A stretch of DNA of 28,717 nucleotides from Candidatus Zixiibacteriota bacterium (GTDB lineage: Bacteria; Zixibacteria; MSB-5A5; GN15; FEB-12): positions 1 to 28,717 of the forward strand of contig JAGLXI010000243.1 of assembly GCA_023132995.1 (NCBI GenBank). The letters are read 5' to 3'. The stretch's first letter is position 1. Each line of letters starts with the position of its first letter. The notes below the pieces were generated by a model that did not search any database, was not told the origin of the DNA, and was given only the letters and a program-made list of their open reading frames with translations. The translations under genes and the position numbers were made by a program. Below, one piece after another: positions 8,459 to 16,491 of this stretch.

Positions 8459-8991
8459 CGTCACTCCTTGCTCCGTGTGTCGCCTAAAGGCTTGCTCTCA
8501 TTGTTCTCGTGCGCGGTCGGTGTAAGGCTGGGCCGTCGCGCTCTTGATGGCCTCCTCCCCCCATCCCGACAGTCAAAAGGAACTACGGCCCTTGCCGTTT
8601 GTCAAGCGGCGCCGTCGATTCCCTGTCGACAGGGAATCGGCCTGATTTCTACTGTGAACGCCCGGCCTGTGACTGCGAACGTGGACCCTGCGAAAGTCAT
8701 AGTAACTGAGGTTTGACATTGACGAGAGTATCCTGAAGGCGCATATTCCTCCGAGCACAGGAACGGCGACGTTGTACAGCGTGGAGGCGCTACCGGCGGC
8801 CTGTCGCAGGCGCTGCATCGGGCCATAGTCAAAGCTGACGAAAACCTGGACCGGGCATCGCCGCGAAACATAGCTATCGCGGATTCGTAAACTTATAGTG
8901 AAGCAGGACCAATCAACGACGCACATACAACTGAGGTTGACCACCCCTGTACCGGGGGTACATCATGTCCCCGGAGATTGGAGGTAGTGCC
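8459..8991. other. Divergent intergenic region (533 bases) with palindromes, no gene
   Basis: This lies between the mscS-like gene (minus) and the FecR-like gene (plus). No ORF here has protein-like composition. It holds a perfect 24-base palindrome (8616-8639), a 6-bp inverted repeat CCGCGA/TCGCGG around 8861-8882, two near copies of AACTGAGGT(T)TGAC (8704-8717 and 8929-8941), and a possible promoter TTGACG-17-CATATT starting near 8719. The region probably carries the control sites for the FecR/CHASE2 operon. Confidence 0.5.
8616..8639. repeat. Perfect 24-base palindrome
   Basis: CGATTCCCTGTC is followed at once by its exact reverse complement, with no spacer. No T-tract lies on either side, so an operator or a palindromic repeat is more likely than a terminator. 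Confidence 0.6.
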
Positions 8992-9972
8992 ATGAACGTC
9001 AAGAACCTCTCCCGGATCGTGACGCTGTCGGCGGTTCTGGCCGTGTCTTCCCTGTCGGCCGGAAACTCCGACGAAACTAGGGAACACGAAACGCGCCCCC
9101 CTGACACCAGCATCGCCCGTGTGCTGGAATGCAGCGCGCCGATTGGAATCAATCGCTCCGACGACCCCGCTGTCCATACTGGAACGCGCCTGACACAGCA
9201 GGACACGCTCTACGTCCCCGCCGAAGCGCAGGTGACATTGCTTTTTCACGATGGCCGGGTGGTGCAGTTCGAGGGGCCAACGACGATAGGCCTGCAGTCC
9301 GGGTCAACCGGCAACAGCAAGGGACTTCTGACCAAGCTGGCCGGATCGTTGAGAGAATTGCTCTTTTCCAGTGCTAATGCCGGCCAGGATGTTCAATTGG
9401 GAGTGCGCGACGTCGGCCTGACCTCCCAGGAGAGCCTCACGGTGCCCCGCCTGATCCTGCCTATACCCAATACCAGTCTGAAAGAGGCACCAGGGCAATT
9501 GAGGTGGCAGCCGGTGGAGGGAGTTTTCCTGTACTCCGTGTCCCTTTTTGACAGCAACCAGCTCCTGTGGCAGGGGACAACCAGGAATAACTTCGTCGAT
9601 ATTGCAACGACCGACCTGAACCTGGCGCCGGGCGCTGAGTACACCTGGACCGTGGAGGCTGTTGTCGGCAATTCTTCGCTGCGTTCGCAGCCGGCGACGT
9701 TCTCTATTCTCAGTCAGAGACTCGTAGCGCAACTGAACAATGTCCTGGCTGATATTGACAACATGTCTCTGGATGGAAAATTGGCCGCCCGGTTGAAGCT
9801 GATCGCGCTGAGTGATTTCAACCTGAAGGATGCCTGCTTTGCGCAGGTGCAGGAGATCAGCAGGAGCGATCCCGGCGACTATGCGGCGCGCATGATGAAG
9901 GCGAAATTGCTTGAAGACATGGGCCTGTATGACCGGGCCGCTGAGATATACAAGGCCCTGCTGTTCAAATGA
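8992..9972 (+). CDS. FecR-like domain protein, first gene of CHASE2 operon
   Basis: The 326-residue product has a signal peptide (about 1-23). A FecR-like beta domain (about 62-100, GTRLTQQDTLYVPAEAQVTL then FHDGRVVQFEGPT) is followed by an Fn3-like region (about 160-235, PGQLRWQPVEGVFLYSVSLF). The helical TPR-like tail contains DYAARMMKAKLLEDMGLYDRAAEIYKALL. The start ATG 8992 has a full GGAGGT site 6 bases upstream, which rules out the in-frame ATG at 8965. Its stop overlaps the next start as ATGA, so it is translationally coupled to the CHASE2 phosphatase. FecR-like exported proteins are often encoded next to CHASE2 sensors. A periplasmic partner that modulates CHASE2 is my inference; it is not a TonB-system regulator here. 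Confidence 0.82.
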   Translation: MNVKNLSRIVTLSAVLAVSSLSAGNSDETREHETRPPDTSIARVLECSAPIGINRSDDPAVHTGTRLTQQDTLYVPAEAQVTLLFHDGRVVQFEGPTTIGLQSGSTGNSKGLLTKLAGSLRELLFSSANAGQDVQLGVRDVGLTSQESLTVPRLILPIPNTSLKEAPGQLRWQPVEGVFLYSVSLFDSNQLLWQGTTRNNFVDIATTDLNLAPGAEYTWTVEAVVGNSSLRSQPATFSILSQRLVAQLNNVLADIDNMSLDGKLAARLKLIALSDFNLKDACFAQVQEISRSDPGDYAARMMKAKLLEDMGLYDRAAEIYKALLFK

Positions 9973-11903
9973 GTCGGCCAGGTAGTCGGTCACGGTTCTT
10001 GCTCCGTTTCCTGTCGGGTGCCCTCGCCGGGCGGCTGACCGTGGCCCTGCTGTCGTTGTTCGTTTTCGCCCTGGCTCTGAAATACCAGTGGCTTTCCAAC
10101 GTCGATCTGAAGGTCTACGACCTCGGAACGAGGATGAAATCGACAGCGGCCTACTCCGATGTAGCGCTGATTGCGATCGACCACCATTCACTTCAGACCT
10201 GTTTCCCCCGCCCGGCCCTACCGGTCACGAGGCATCTGGCTCAGCACTCGCGACTAATTCAGCGGCTCGATTCCGCCGGTGTAGCCCTGATCGTCCTGGA
10301 CCTGTTATTCGACCAGGCAGACACGGTCGACACCGACAACCTGCGCAGTTTTGCGGACGCTCTCGCGCGCAGCGGGAAAGTCGTCCTGGCCTGCGCTCTT
10401 GAGAGTCACGCTTTAAGCGACACACGGGGCGGCCGGGTCGCCACGCAAACACGGCTGGCTCATCCTCCTGAGGAACTCCGCGAGGCCGCCGTCATCGGAC
10501 TGGTGAACGTGCCGCTCGATCAGGATGGCGTGATCCGACGCTGTTATTTCGGCAGGGTCTTTCAGCGGGACTACCTGCCGTCTCTGTCATCCGTCGTCGC
10601 GGCCTTGTACACGGGCGGCAAGCCGCCGGTGCGAGCGGACCGCTCGGATTTCTACATCGACTACTCGCTGGCCGGCGCGGCAGAGAGAATCCCTTACGAA
10701 CAGATACTCGACGGCGACAACTGGCAGGAGTCCGTCAAGGGGAAAATCGCCATCGTGGGTATGACCGGCAATGGACCCACCGACACCCACCTGACGCCCC
10801 TGTCCCAAGGCGGGGAGGCGGGGTTCTTCAAAATCAGCGGTGTCGAGATCCAGACGCTGGCGGCGCAAACGCTGTTGATGGGAACCAGCCCGAGGCCGAT
10901 GGGCCGGGCTGTGGCTTTCCTGTTGGGAGCTGCCATAATGGTTGTCCTGGGACTGGGTGTGCGAGGACTGAACGCTGTCCTCGGGATGGTCGTGACGGCG
11001 GCCGCCCTCATTCTGCTGGTCGTTGCGGGCTTGCTTGCGGTGGCCGGGTCATCGATGATAATACCCGTGGGGGCCTATGCCGTGGGTATCGTGGGGACGG
11101 GGCTTTTGGCCCTCTCGTCGCGTACCGCCTTTCTGAGGAATCTGGCCGGACGCACTCAGCAGCTCCTATCGGACATCACGAAGGACATGACCGAGGCCGG
11201 CACCATACAGCGGAAATTACAGCCGAAAGAACTGCCGCAGAGCGACAGATTTGATCTCGGGGCAGTGCAGATCACCTGCCGGGAAGTGGGTGGGGACTAC
11301 TACGACGTAGTCGACCTGGGCAATCACAAGTTAGGCTTGCTCGTGGCCGACGTTGCCGGGAAGGGCGTACCCGGCTCACTGATCATGGCCAACATACAGG
11401 GCACGTTCCGGCACCTGGTGGGCAAGTCCGCGTCCCCCGCCGAAATCCTCGCCGAACTCAACAAGACCTCGGTAGGCTCCACCAGCCCGGAGCACAAGTT
11501 TGTCACGCTGTTCTACGGTGTTTTGGATTACGATTCGCGCCAGCTGCAGTACTGCAACGCCGGTCACTGCTATCCAATAGTCTGCTCGGCAGCGGGGAAG
11601 ACGGAGATGCTCAAGGAGAGTGGAGTGCCGCTGGGGCTGTTTGACGGCATGTCATGGCCGACCGGTCATGTTCCACTGCACGAGGGGGATGTGATCTGCA
11701 TTTACAGCGACGGAATCTCCGAGGCGGGAGGCGATGACCCGGAGAAGCAGTTCGGCGAAGATCGAATCGCAGCCTGTGTCAGCAAAAACTGCAACCGTCC
11801 CGCCGCCGAGATAAAGGACTGTTTGCTTGAGACGTGTCAGGAATTCGTAGAGGGAGCTTCTTTTAACGACGACTGGACGCTGGTTGTCGTCAAGCTCGCC
11901 TGA
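9969..11903 (+). CDS. CHASE2-sensor SpoIIE/PP2C-type phosphatase
   Basis: The 644-residue membrane sensor has a first TM helix (about 22-40) and an extracytoplasmic CHASE2 domain (about 45-308; VALIAIDHHSL, VIGLVNVPLDQDGVIR, GKIAIVGMTG). Three closely spaced TM helices (about 313-383) and a linker helix precede the cytosolic PP2C/SpoIIE domain (about 400-644). Metal-binding aspartates are present: GGDYYD (Asp443), VADVAGKG (Asp461), YSDGISEA and FNDDWTLVV. The catalytic domain therefore looks intact. Family knowledge says CHASE2 receives an unknown periplasmic signal, and SpoIIE-type phosphatases usually dephosphorylate STAS anti-anti-sigma factors. The STAS protein at 18454 is a candidate substrate by inference. 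It overlaps the FecR-like gene by 4 bases. Confidence 0.93.
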   Translation: MSRPGSRSRFLLRFLSGALAGRLTVALLSLFVFALALKYQWLSNVDLKVYDLGTRMKSTAAYSDVALIAIDHHSLQTCFPRPALPVTRHLAQHSRLIQRLDSAGVALIVLDLLFDQADTVDTDNLRSFADALARSGKVVLACALESHALSDTRGGRVATQTRLAHPPEELREAAVIGLVNVPLDQDGVIRRCYFGRVFQRDYLPSLSSVVAALYTGGKPPVRADRSDFYIDYSLAGAAERIPYEQILDGDNWQESVKGKIAIVGMTGNGPTDTHLTPLSQGGEAGFFKISGVEIQTLAAQTLLMGTSPRPMGRAVAFLLGAAIMVVLGLGVRGLNAVLGMVVTAAALILLVVAGLLAVAGSSMIIPVGAYAVGIVGTGLLALSSRTAFLRNLAGRTQQLLSDITKDMTEAGTIQRKLQPKELPQSDRFDLGAVQITCREVGGDYYDVVDLGNHKLGLLVADVAGKGVPGSLIMANIQGTFRHLVGKSASPAEILAELNKTSVGSTSPEHKFVTLFYGVLDYDSRQLQYCNAGHCYPIVCSAAGKTEMLKESGVPLGLFDGMSWPTGHVPLHEGDVICIYSDGISEAGGDDPEKQFGEDRIAACVSKNCNRPAAEIKDCLLETCQEFVEGASFNDDWTLVVVKLA

Positions 11904-11946
11904 GTTGCACAAACCCCGACGTTTTGGCCCACAAGACTGTCCGTGG

Positions 11947-11972
11947 GGCCGTCTCAAACTTGTTTGGCACGG
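11947..11972 (+). repeat. 26-base dispersed repeat, copy 1
   Basis: This matches 19011-19036 at 24 of 26 positions. The shared core is TCAAACTTGTTTGG, flanked by GGCCGT on the left and ACGG on the right. Both copies are intergenic. Confidence 0.6.
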
Positions 11973-11989
11973 ACTACAGTCGCCGTATC

Positions 11990-12042
11990 CAGGTGAGTTG
12001 CCCATAGGAACCCACCTGCCGCTTCGCTCTCGGTGGGGTACC
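11990..12042 (+). repeat. Dispersed intergenic repeat of about 53 bases, copy 1
   Basis: It has the layout CAGGTG, 14 other bases, ACCCAC, a variable spacer, and GTGGGGTACC. CCCACC (12011-12016) can pair with GGTGGG (12032-12037) to form a hairpin. The second copy is at 23391-23440. Confidence 0.5.
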
Positions 12043-12046
12043 GGCG

Positions 12047-12119
12047 TGGCCCGGACATCTGTCCGGGTCTCAATGCAACAGTACATCAAGTGAGAAACCC
12101 GGACGAACGTCCGGGCCAC
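12047..12119. repeat. Paired inverted REP-like hairpins (BIME-like element)
   Basis: Hairpin 1 is CCCGGACA-TC-TGTCCGGG (12050-12067). Hairpin 2 is CCCGGACG-AA-CGTCCGGG (12098-12115). The two units are also inverted relative to each other, each starting TGGCCCGGAC from the outside and ending in a (T)CTC side towards the middle, with a spacer of about 22 bases. This is the arrangement of bacterial interspersed mosaic elements. No RAYT transposase is in the window. Confidence 0.65.
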
Positions 12120-12215
12120 CCAGCCATAATATACAAATCCATGCGTTATCTTGAATCGGAATTGTCACTTTGTCAAAGGGAAAACCCGTTACGCTCAAGG
12201 GAAAAGGACGTTGTG

Positions 12216-12449
12216 TCAGCCTGAGATTTCGTAATCGTAGGCACTCCCCTGAATTCTGCATTTTCCTCTCCATCTGCCGTTGTTGAACGTGGCAGAGCAA
12301 GATACCTTAACACTGGATTTCCCATATGTCTTTCGCAATGCTTTGCGAGTAGCCTGCGTGATACGCTTTTCACTCAGGTACTTGAATGGCTTGTTTCTTC
12401 CGAGTCCCGGCAAAACCGTAGAAAAACCGTTTGTAACGCAAAGTTTCAT
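12216..12449 (-). CDS. Small hypothetical protein, 77 residues
   Basis: This short ORF lies downstream of the two-TM protein gene, on the same strand, 43 bases after its stop. The start ATG 12449 is chosen because AGGAAGAGG lies about 9 bases upstream; a GTG 36 bases further upstream has no such site. The product is basic (…KRITQATRKALRKTYGKSS…) and ends in a probable beta-hairpin with two cysteines (VKVSCSATFNNGRWRGKC, then RIQGSAYDYEISG). There is no signal peptide or TM segment. I do not recognise the family. Coding status rests on the ribosome site, the protein-like C-terminal pattern and the conserved direction. Confidence 0.5.
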   Translation of the reverse strand: MKLCVTNGFSTVLPGLGRNKPFKYLSEKRITQATRKALRKTYGKSSVKVSCSATFNNGRWRGKCRIQGSAYDYEISG

Positions 12450-12492
12450 TTTGCGGACCCTCTTCCTATCGTTGACAAAACACACTCTTCTT

Positions 12493-13218
12493 TCAGAATC
12501 GATGGAAAGCCCCTGTTTGGAGTTCTGGATTTACCTTGGCAATTCTCTCCAGGAGTTGTTCGACACGCCCTATGTGCTGGTTGTACTTCTCTTTCATCAT
12601 TCGTCGCTGGTCATCATAGGCTCTAACTGAGCCATCTTCAGGCATCTTCATGATTGCCAGTTCACGGACGACATCCGCAGTATCACGATATAACCTTACG
12701 ATGTGTCTGACTATGTCCGTAAATGGCGCATTACTAATCAGGCCCGGATTTGCAAAGGTCAGCAAAGACCAATGCCAATCCTCAAGGAGATGGAGACGTT
12801 CTGCTAACCGTTTGAGTTGCGGGTGTACGGATTGATCTTGAACAACAGAGTTACAGATTGAGTCGACGTAGGCTCGGAGGGAGTTGGACGCATTCGGCTC
12901 AAACAGCATACGGGCTTCTTGGAGGAGTCCGGCGAGTTCGAGAAGAGTCCGACGTTGCTGTCGTCTTCTACCAATGGACGCAATCCATCCCCTAAAGAGG
13001 TGCGATGCAGGGATTATACTGAGCACGAGAGTTACCATGAATGCTATCCCGATGAAGCCGAGAATCGGATAACGTGCCCACAGCGGTATGGATTCCCAGT
13101 CGGTGAATAGCGAAATCGAAAATCCCACGACCCCGCCGATCAACATAAGAATTAGCTGACTGCGCGCCACTGGGGAAAGTCGCGGCCGTTCTTCGTTTAG
13201 TTGTTTCTCCCATTCCAT
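12493..13218 (-). CDS. Hypothetical two-TM membrane protein with helical cytosolic domain
   Basis: The 241-residue product starts with a charged N-terminus and two TM helices (about 20-40 and 48-70; LILMLIGGVVGFSISLF and ILGFIGIAFMVTLVLSII). A basic RRRQQRR stretch, which would face the cytosol, is followed by a long, mostly alpha-helical domain (about 85-241) containing LLQEARMLFE, RLHLLEDWHWSLL and RRMMKEKYNQHIGRVEQLLERI. No enzyme motif is seen and I do not recognise the family. The base composition is less GC-rich than the signalling genes on both sides, suggesting separate acquisition. AGAAG 5 bases before the ATG may serve as ribosome site. A perfect 12-base palindrome lies 15 bases upstream of the start. 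Confidence 0.75.
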   Translation of the reverse strand: MEWEKQLNEERPRLSPVARSQLILMLIGGVVGFSISLFTDWESIPLWARYPILGFIGIAFMVTLVLSIIPASHLFRGWIASIGRRRQQRRTLLELAGLLQEARMLFEPNASNSLRAYVDSICNSVVQDQSVHPQLKRLAERLHLLEDWHWSLLTFANPGLISNAPFTDIVRHIVRLYRDTADVVRELAIMKMPEDGSVRAYDDQRRMMKEKYNQHIGRVEQLLERIAKVNPELQTGAFHRF

Positions 13219-13233
13219 CGATACTTCTCGAGC

Positions 13234-13245
13234 CTCATTAATGAG
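13234..13245. promoter_or_regulatory. Operator-like palindrome upstream of the two-TM protein gene
   Basis: CTCATTAATGAG is a perfect 12-base palindrome lying 15 bases before the ATG at 13218. It could be a repressor site. A single occurrence is weak evidence. Confidence 0.25.
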
Positions 13246-13401
13246 TTCTTGCCAACTTACACTAGATCATGGCTTGCGGTTCTACGCCTCGGGCCATGTG
13301 CCAGCATCGCTATACCAATCACAGTTTAGACAACACCCTAACCAGTCGCAATCACTTTTCGGCCATACTACATTGGCAGTGGTTTATCCGGGATTTACCT
13401 G

Positions 13402-16400
13402 CTAACTCGTCAGCTTGGCAAGCCGTGCGCGAGTGTCGGTGATAATGTCAATCTCGATCTCGGGCTCGCCCCAGTATTTGAGGACTTCCCGGTATTTGGC
13501 GGTTGCCTGCGGGATATTGCCTAGGCCTTCTTCAGCCATGCCTATATAATAGACAGCGCGCAGATAGTAGCGGGCCGAGCTTGTCTGGCGCGGTCCAGAG
13601 GTCAACTCCTGAAGGAATTCCCTGCCCCTTGCGTATTGGCCGGTCAGCACCAGAAGCTCACCCAGGTCCAGAACGCTGCTTGTGTTCCGTTGATTGGGCA
13701 TCGCAATCATTCTCTCACTGGCTGCGATCATGGCGCTGGTATCAGCCCGGCAAAGCGCGTCGAACACCTCCTCGATGACGTCGCCGATTTCCCAGAATTC
13801 AGAGGGCACTCTCGACTTGAATTCGGCCAGCGCCTCGCCAAACAACTCGCGGGCTCTGGGTGCATTGTCGGGATTCAATTTCACGAGGAGAAACGGGTAG
13901 GAGAGCGTCTGGAACCTCGAAGCCCACCGCGATGACTCGTCCGCGAAGATGGCTGCGCTGTCCAGCATGTCCAGGTCGATAAGAGAGTTCGCCAGTCTTT
14001 GGCACTGGCTCGATACCTGGGCGCTGTCGCCAGTTAGTCGTGCCTGCTCAAGACCCTCTATCTGGTAACCCAAAGCTGCATTGAACTTGCCCTGCCAGTT
14101 GGCAAGATTGGTTATCGTGGAAAAATAGGTCCTCATGAGGAACGGATCGTCCGCGTGATTCTCCTTGATCCTCTCGGCGGAGCCTTCGGCCTCCTCGAAG
14201 TTGCGCTGTAGTATGTGAACCCTCGTCAGCAGGACCAGCGCGGAGCTATTCCCGGGATCAATCCTGAGGAGTTCCTCACATTCATCGGCCGCCTCAGCGT
14301 ACTTTCCCAACCGCTGGTAGAGTGAGGCCAGGGTCTCGTACGAGGTTGGTGACGCGGGGTGGTACCTCTTGATCAGTGCGGCATGCTCGATAGCCTTTTC
14401 GTACTCTTCCTCTTCCCGGAAATGATTTGCCAGCAAGTCGTGCGCCATCAGGGATTTCGGATCGAGCATCAGCACCGTATCAAGCTGAGCCAGGGAGCCG
14501 GGCTTATCGTCTACAATCTGGCTGAGAAACAGGGAATAGAACGTCCTGGCTTCTTTGTCGTCGGGATAGTTGCCCACAAACGTTCGCAGCTTGACAAAGG
14601 CATCGTCGAGTTTCGTATTGAGCCAGGTGTCAGCGTAGATGTCCAGCATGTTCTTCTCTCGCAGCGGCAGCCTGTCCTCAAAACGTTTTGCTGCCGCGAA
14701 GTATGATGCCCCCAACTGCTGATGTCCCTGAAAGATGTGGGCCATACCGATTCTCATGTAGGGGAGAGCGAAGGTTGAGTCGATAGCAATGGCCTTCTCG
14801 AATTGGTCTATGGCATCACCCCAATGACGACCGTCGAACTTTTCGAGTCCCACAACGTAGTGCCGGTAGGCCTCCGGTGACGATGAAGTGATATCGGCCA
14901 CCTGCCGATTCTCCGCCAACAGCTCTTTGACGTTCAGTGATTGAGCGATCTTCTGCGTGAGACTGTCCACCAGTATGAACGGATCGGCCCCGACCACTTT
15001 CTCAGCAAGAATGATCTGGCCGGACGCGACGTCTTCGAGCCGGGCGTCGATCCTGATCCTGTCTCCCAGCTTATAGTAAGCGCCGGCCAATACGGTCGTT
15101 GCGCCCAGCTTCCTGGCGGCAGCTACCCACTCCCCGTGAGTGAGAGTCCCAGCGGCGCTGTCGACCACTTCGTTGAGGCAGTCAAGCATGCGGCTGCGGC
15201 TTATCAGGTTCACCGCGCCGCTCTGGGCCAGATCGGTCAGAAGAATCTCGGGGAGTCCGGCGCTGAGCCAGTCAAGGGCGGCGTCCCCGGTTTTGTTCTG
15301 AAAGCCCAGGATGGCCAGTCCATTCACCGCCCTGGAAAAGCCGGGAATCTCGAAGTACTTATCCCCGACATCTATGCCCTGCTCGGCCAGAGTCCGGGTG
15401 ATCCGTTCGCCAAGGTTCTCGACGAATGCCAGCGGGTCATCCTCCGCCGTTTTTTCCCTGGTTCCACTGAAAAAGGCTACCGTCGCAATTAAGATCAGGA
15501 GCACGGCAACGGCGCCGATGAGCCTGGGCGCAGTTATAGTGAACCGGCGGCGTCTTTTCCCAGCCAGGAGAATCTCACTGCTGACCGAGCTTGTCTCCGA
15601 TATCCCGCTATCATACTGGCGACGCAGACTGCGCAGATCGACGACCAGGTCGCGCGTGTCCTGGTAACGGTCATTGGGGTCTTTGTGCAGGCACTTGTCG
15701 ACGATTCTCTCCAACTCCGCCGGCGCCGTTTCATTCCTCTGCCTGAGAGGAACATGCCGGCCCTCGAGTATCTTGGCCAAGGTAGAGACCCGGTCGGGTC
15801 CGTCAAACGCTGGTTGTCCGGCAAACATTCTGTACAGAAGGATACCGAACGAGAAGCAGTCGGACCTGGCATCAACCGCCTCACCGCGCGCCTGTTCCGG
15901 TGACATGTAGGACACAGTGCCCAGAATCTTGCCCTCCTGGGTCAATTCCCCGGACATGGTGTTAGTGCCGCCATCTCCCCCAAACAGTCCGGCGTCCACC
16001 GGCTTTGCCAGACCAAAATCGAGAATTCTGGGTTCGCCCTGCTCGTCAATCATGATGTTGTCGCTCTTGATATCGCGATGCACGATGCCCAGCTTGTGCG
16101 CGGCGGCGAGTCCGGCAGCTATCTTCTCCGCAATGCGCAGCAGCTCGGTCATGTCCGGACTACGGGTCGCCAGATGGTCGGTCAGTGACTGGCCACTGAT
16201 GTGTTCCATGACAATGTAGGTTAAATCCCGACCGGATTCCTTATGATGCGCCGAATCCATGTCATAGATGGCCATGACATTGGGATGAGATATTTTCGCG
16301 GCCGTTTTGGCTTCCCGGCTGAAGCGGCTCATGCGGTCGGCGTCGTCGACAAACTCCTCCTGGAGGATTTTCAGAGCGACATTCCGGTTGAGCTTTCGAT

Positions 16401-16491
16401 CTTCCGCGAGGTAGACTTCGCCCATGCCGCCCTCGCCGAGCTTGCGCACGATCCTGAAGTGTGCTATGTCCTGACCTGCCTGAAACATCAT
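13402..16491 (-). CDS. Transmembrane Ser/Thr protein kinase with TolB/FlgO-like and TPR regions
   Basis: The 1029-residue protein has an N-terminal cytosolic kinase domain (about 12-290): glycine loop GEGGMGEVYLAED (19-31), Lys41 in VALKIL, HRDIKSDNIM (Asp140), DFGLAKP (Asp158) and GTVSYMSPEQARG. All catalytic residues are present. A basic RRRR stretch and one TM helix (about 323-342) follow. The extracytoplasmic part begins with a TolB/FlgO-like region (about 365-540; LAILGFQNKTGDAALDWLSAGLPEILLTDLAQ, then KLGATTVLAGAYYKLGDRIRIDARL). A long TPR array (about 555-1025) follows. This architecture is frequent in Acidobacteria and FCB-type genomes. Substrates are unknown. It overlaps the upstream FHA-phosphatase gene by 4 bases, so kinase and phosphatase are co-translated and may act on each other or on shared targets. 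Confidence 0.95.
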   Translation of the reverse strand: MMFQAGQDIAHFRIVRKLGEGGMGEVYLAEDRKLNRNVALKILQEEFVDDADRMSRFSREAKTAAKISHPNVMAIYDMDSAHHKESGRDLTYIVMEHISGQSLTDHLATRSPDMTELLRIAEKIAAGLAAAHKLGIVHRDIKSDNIMIDEQGEPRILDFGLAKPVDAGLFGGDGGTNTMSGELTQEGKILGTVSYMSPEQARGEAVDARSDCFSFGILLYRMFAGQPAFDGPDRVSTLAKILEGRHVPLRQRNETAPAELERIVDKCLHKDPNDRYQDTRDLVVDLRSLRRQYDSGISETSSVSSEILLAGKRRRRFTITAPRLIGAVAVLLILIATVAFFSGTREKTAEDDPLAFVENLGERITRTLAEQGIDVGDKYFEIPGFSRAVNGLAILGFQNKTGDAALDWLSAGLPEILLTDLAQSGAVNLISRSRMLDCLNEVVDSAAGTLTHGEWVAAARKLGATTVLAGAYYKLGDRIRIDARLEDVASGQIILAEKVVGADPFILVDSLTQKIAQSLNVKELLAENRQVADITSSSPEAYRHYVVGLEKFDGRHWGDAIDQFEKAIAIDSTFALPYMRIGMAHIFQGHQQLGASYFAAAKRFEDRLPLREKNMLDIYADTWLNTKLDDAFVKLRTFVGNYPDDKEARTFYSLFLSQIVDDKPGSLAQLDTVLMLDPKSLMAHDLLANHFREEEEYEKAIEHAALIKRYHPASPTSYETLASLYQRLGKYAEAADECEELLRIDPGNSSALVLLTRVHILQRNFEEAEGSAERIKENHADDPFLMRTYFSTITNLANWQGKFNAALGYQIEGLEQARLTGDSAQVSSQCQRLANSLIDLDMLDSAAIFADESSRWASRFQTLSYPFLLVKLNPDNAPRARELFGEALAEFKSRVPSEFWEIGDVIEEVFDALCRADTSAMIAASERMIAMPNQRNTSSVLDLGELLVLTGQYARGREFLQELTSGPRQTSSARYYLRAVYYIGMAEEGLGNIPQATAKYREVLKYWGEPEIEIDIITDTRARLAKLTS

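Larger units (their letters stand above)
11904..12215. other. Repeat-rich intergenic region (312 bases), no gene
   Basis: This lies between the converging CHASE2 gene and the small minus-strand ORF. It is a tandem collection of three repeat types: a 26-base repeat (11947-11972), a roughly 53-base repeat (11990-12042) and an inverted hairpin pair (12047-12119). The remainder (12120-12215) is A/T-richer with nothing recognisable. Confidence 0.6.

Noticed and set aside
12070..12300. Minus-strand open frame of 76 codons
   Set aside because: Part of it is translated from the inverted hairpin repeat, and it overlaps the better-supported small ORF at 12216-12449.
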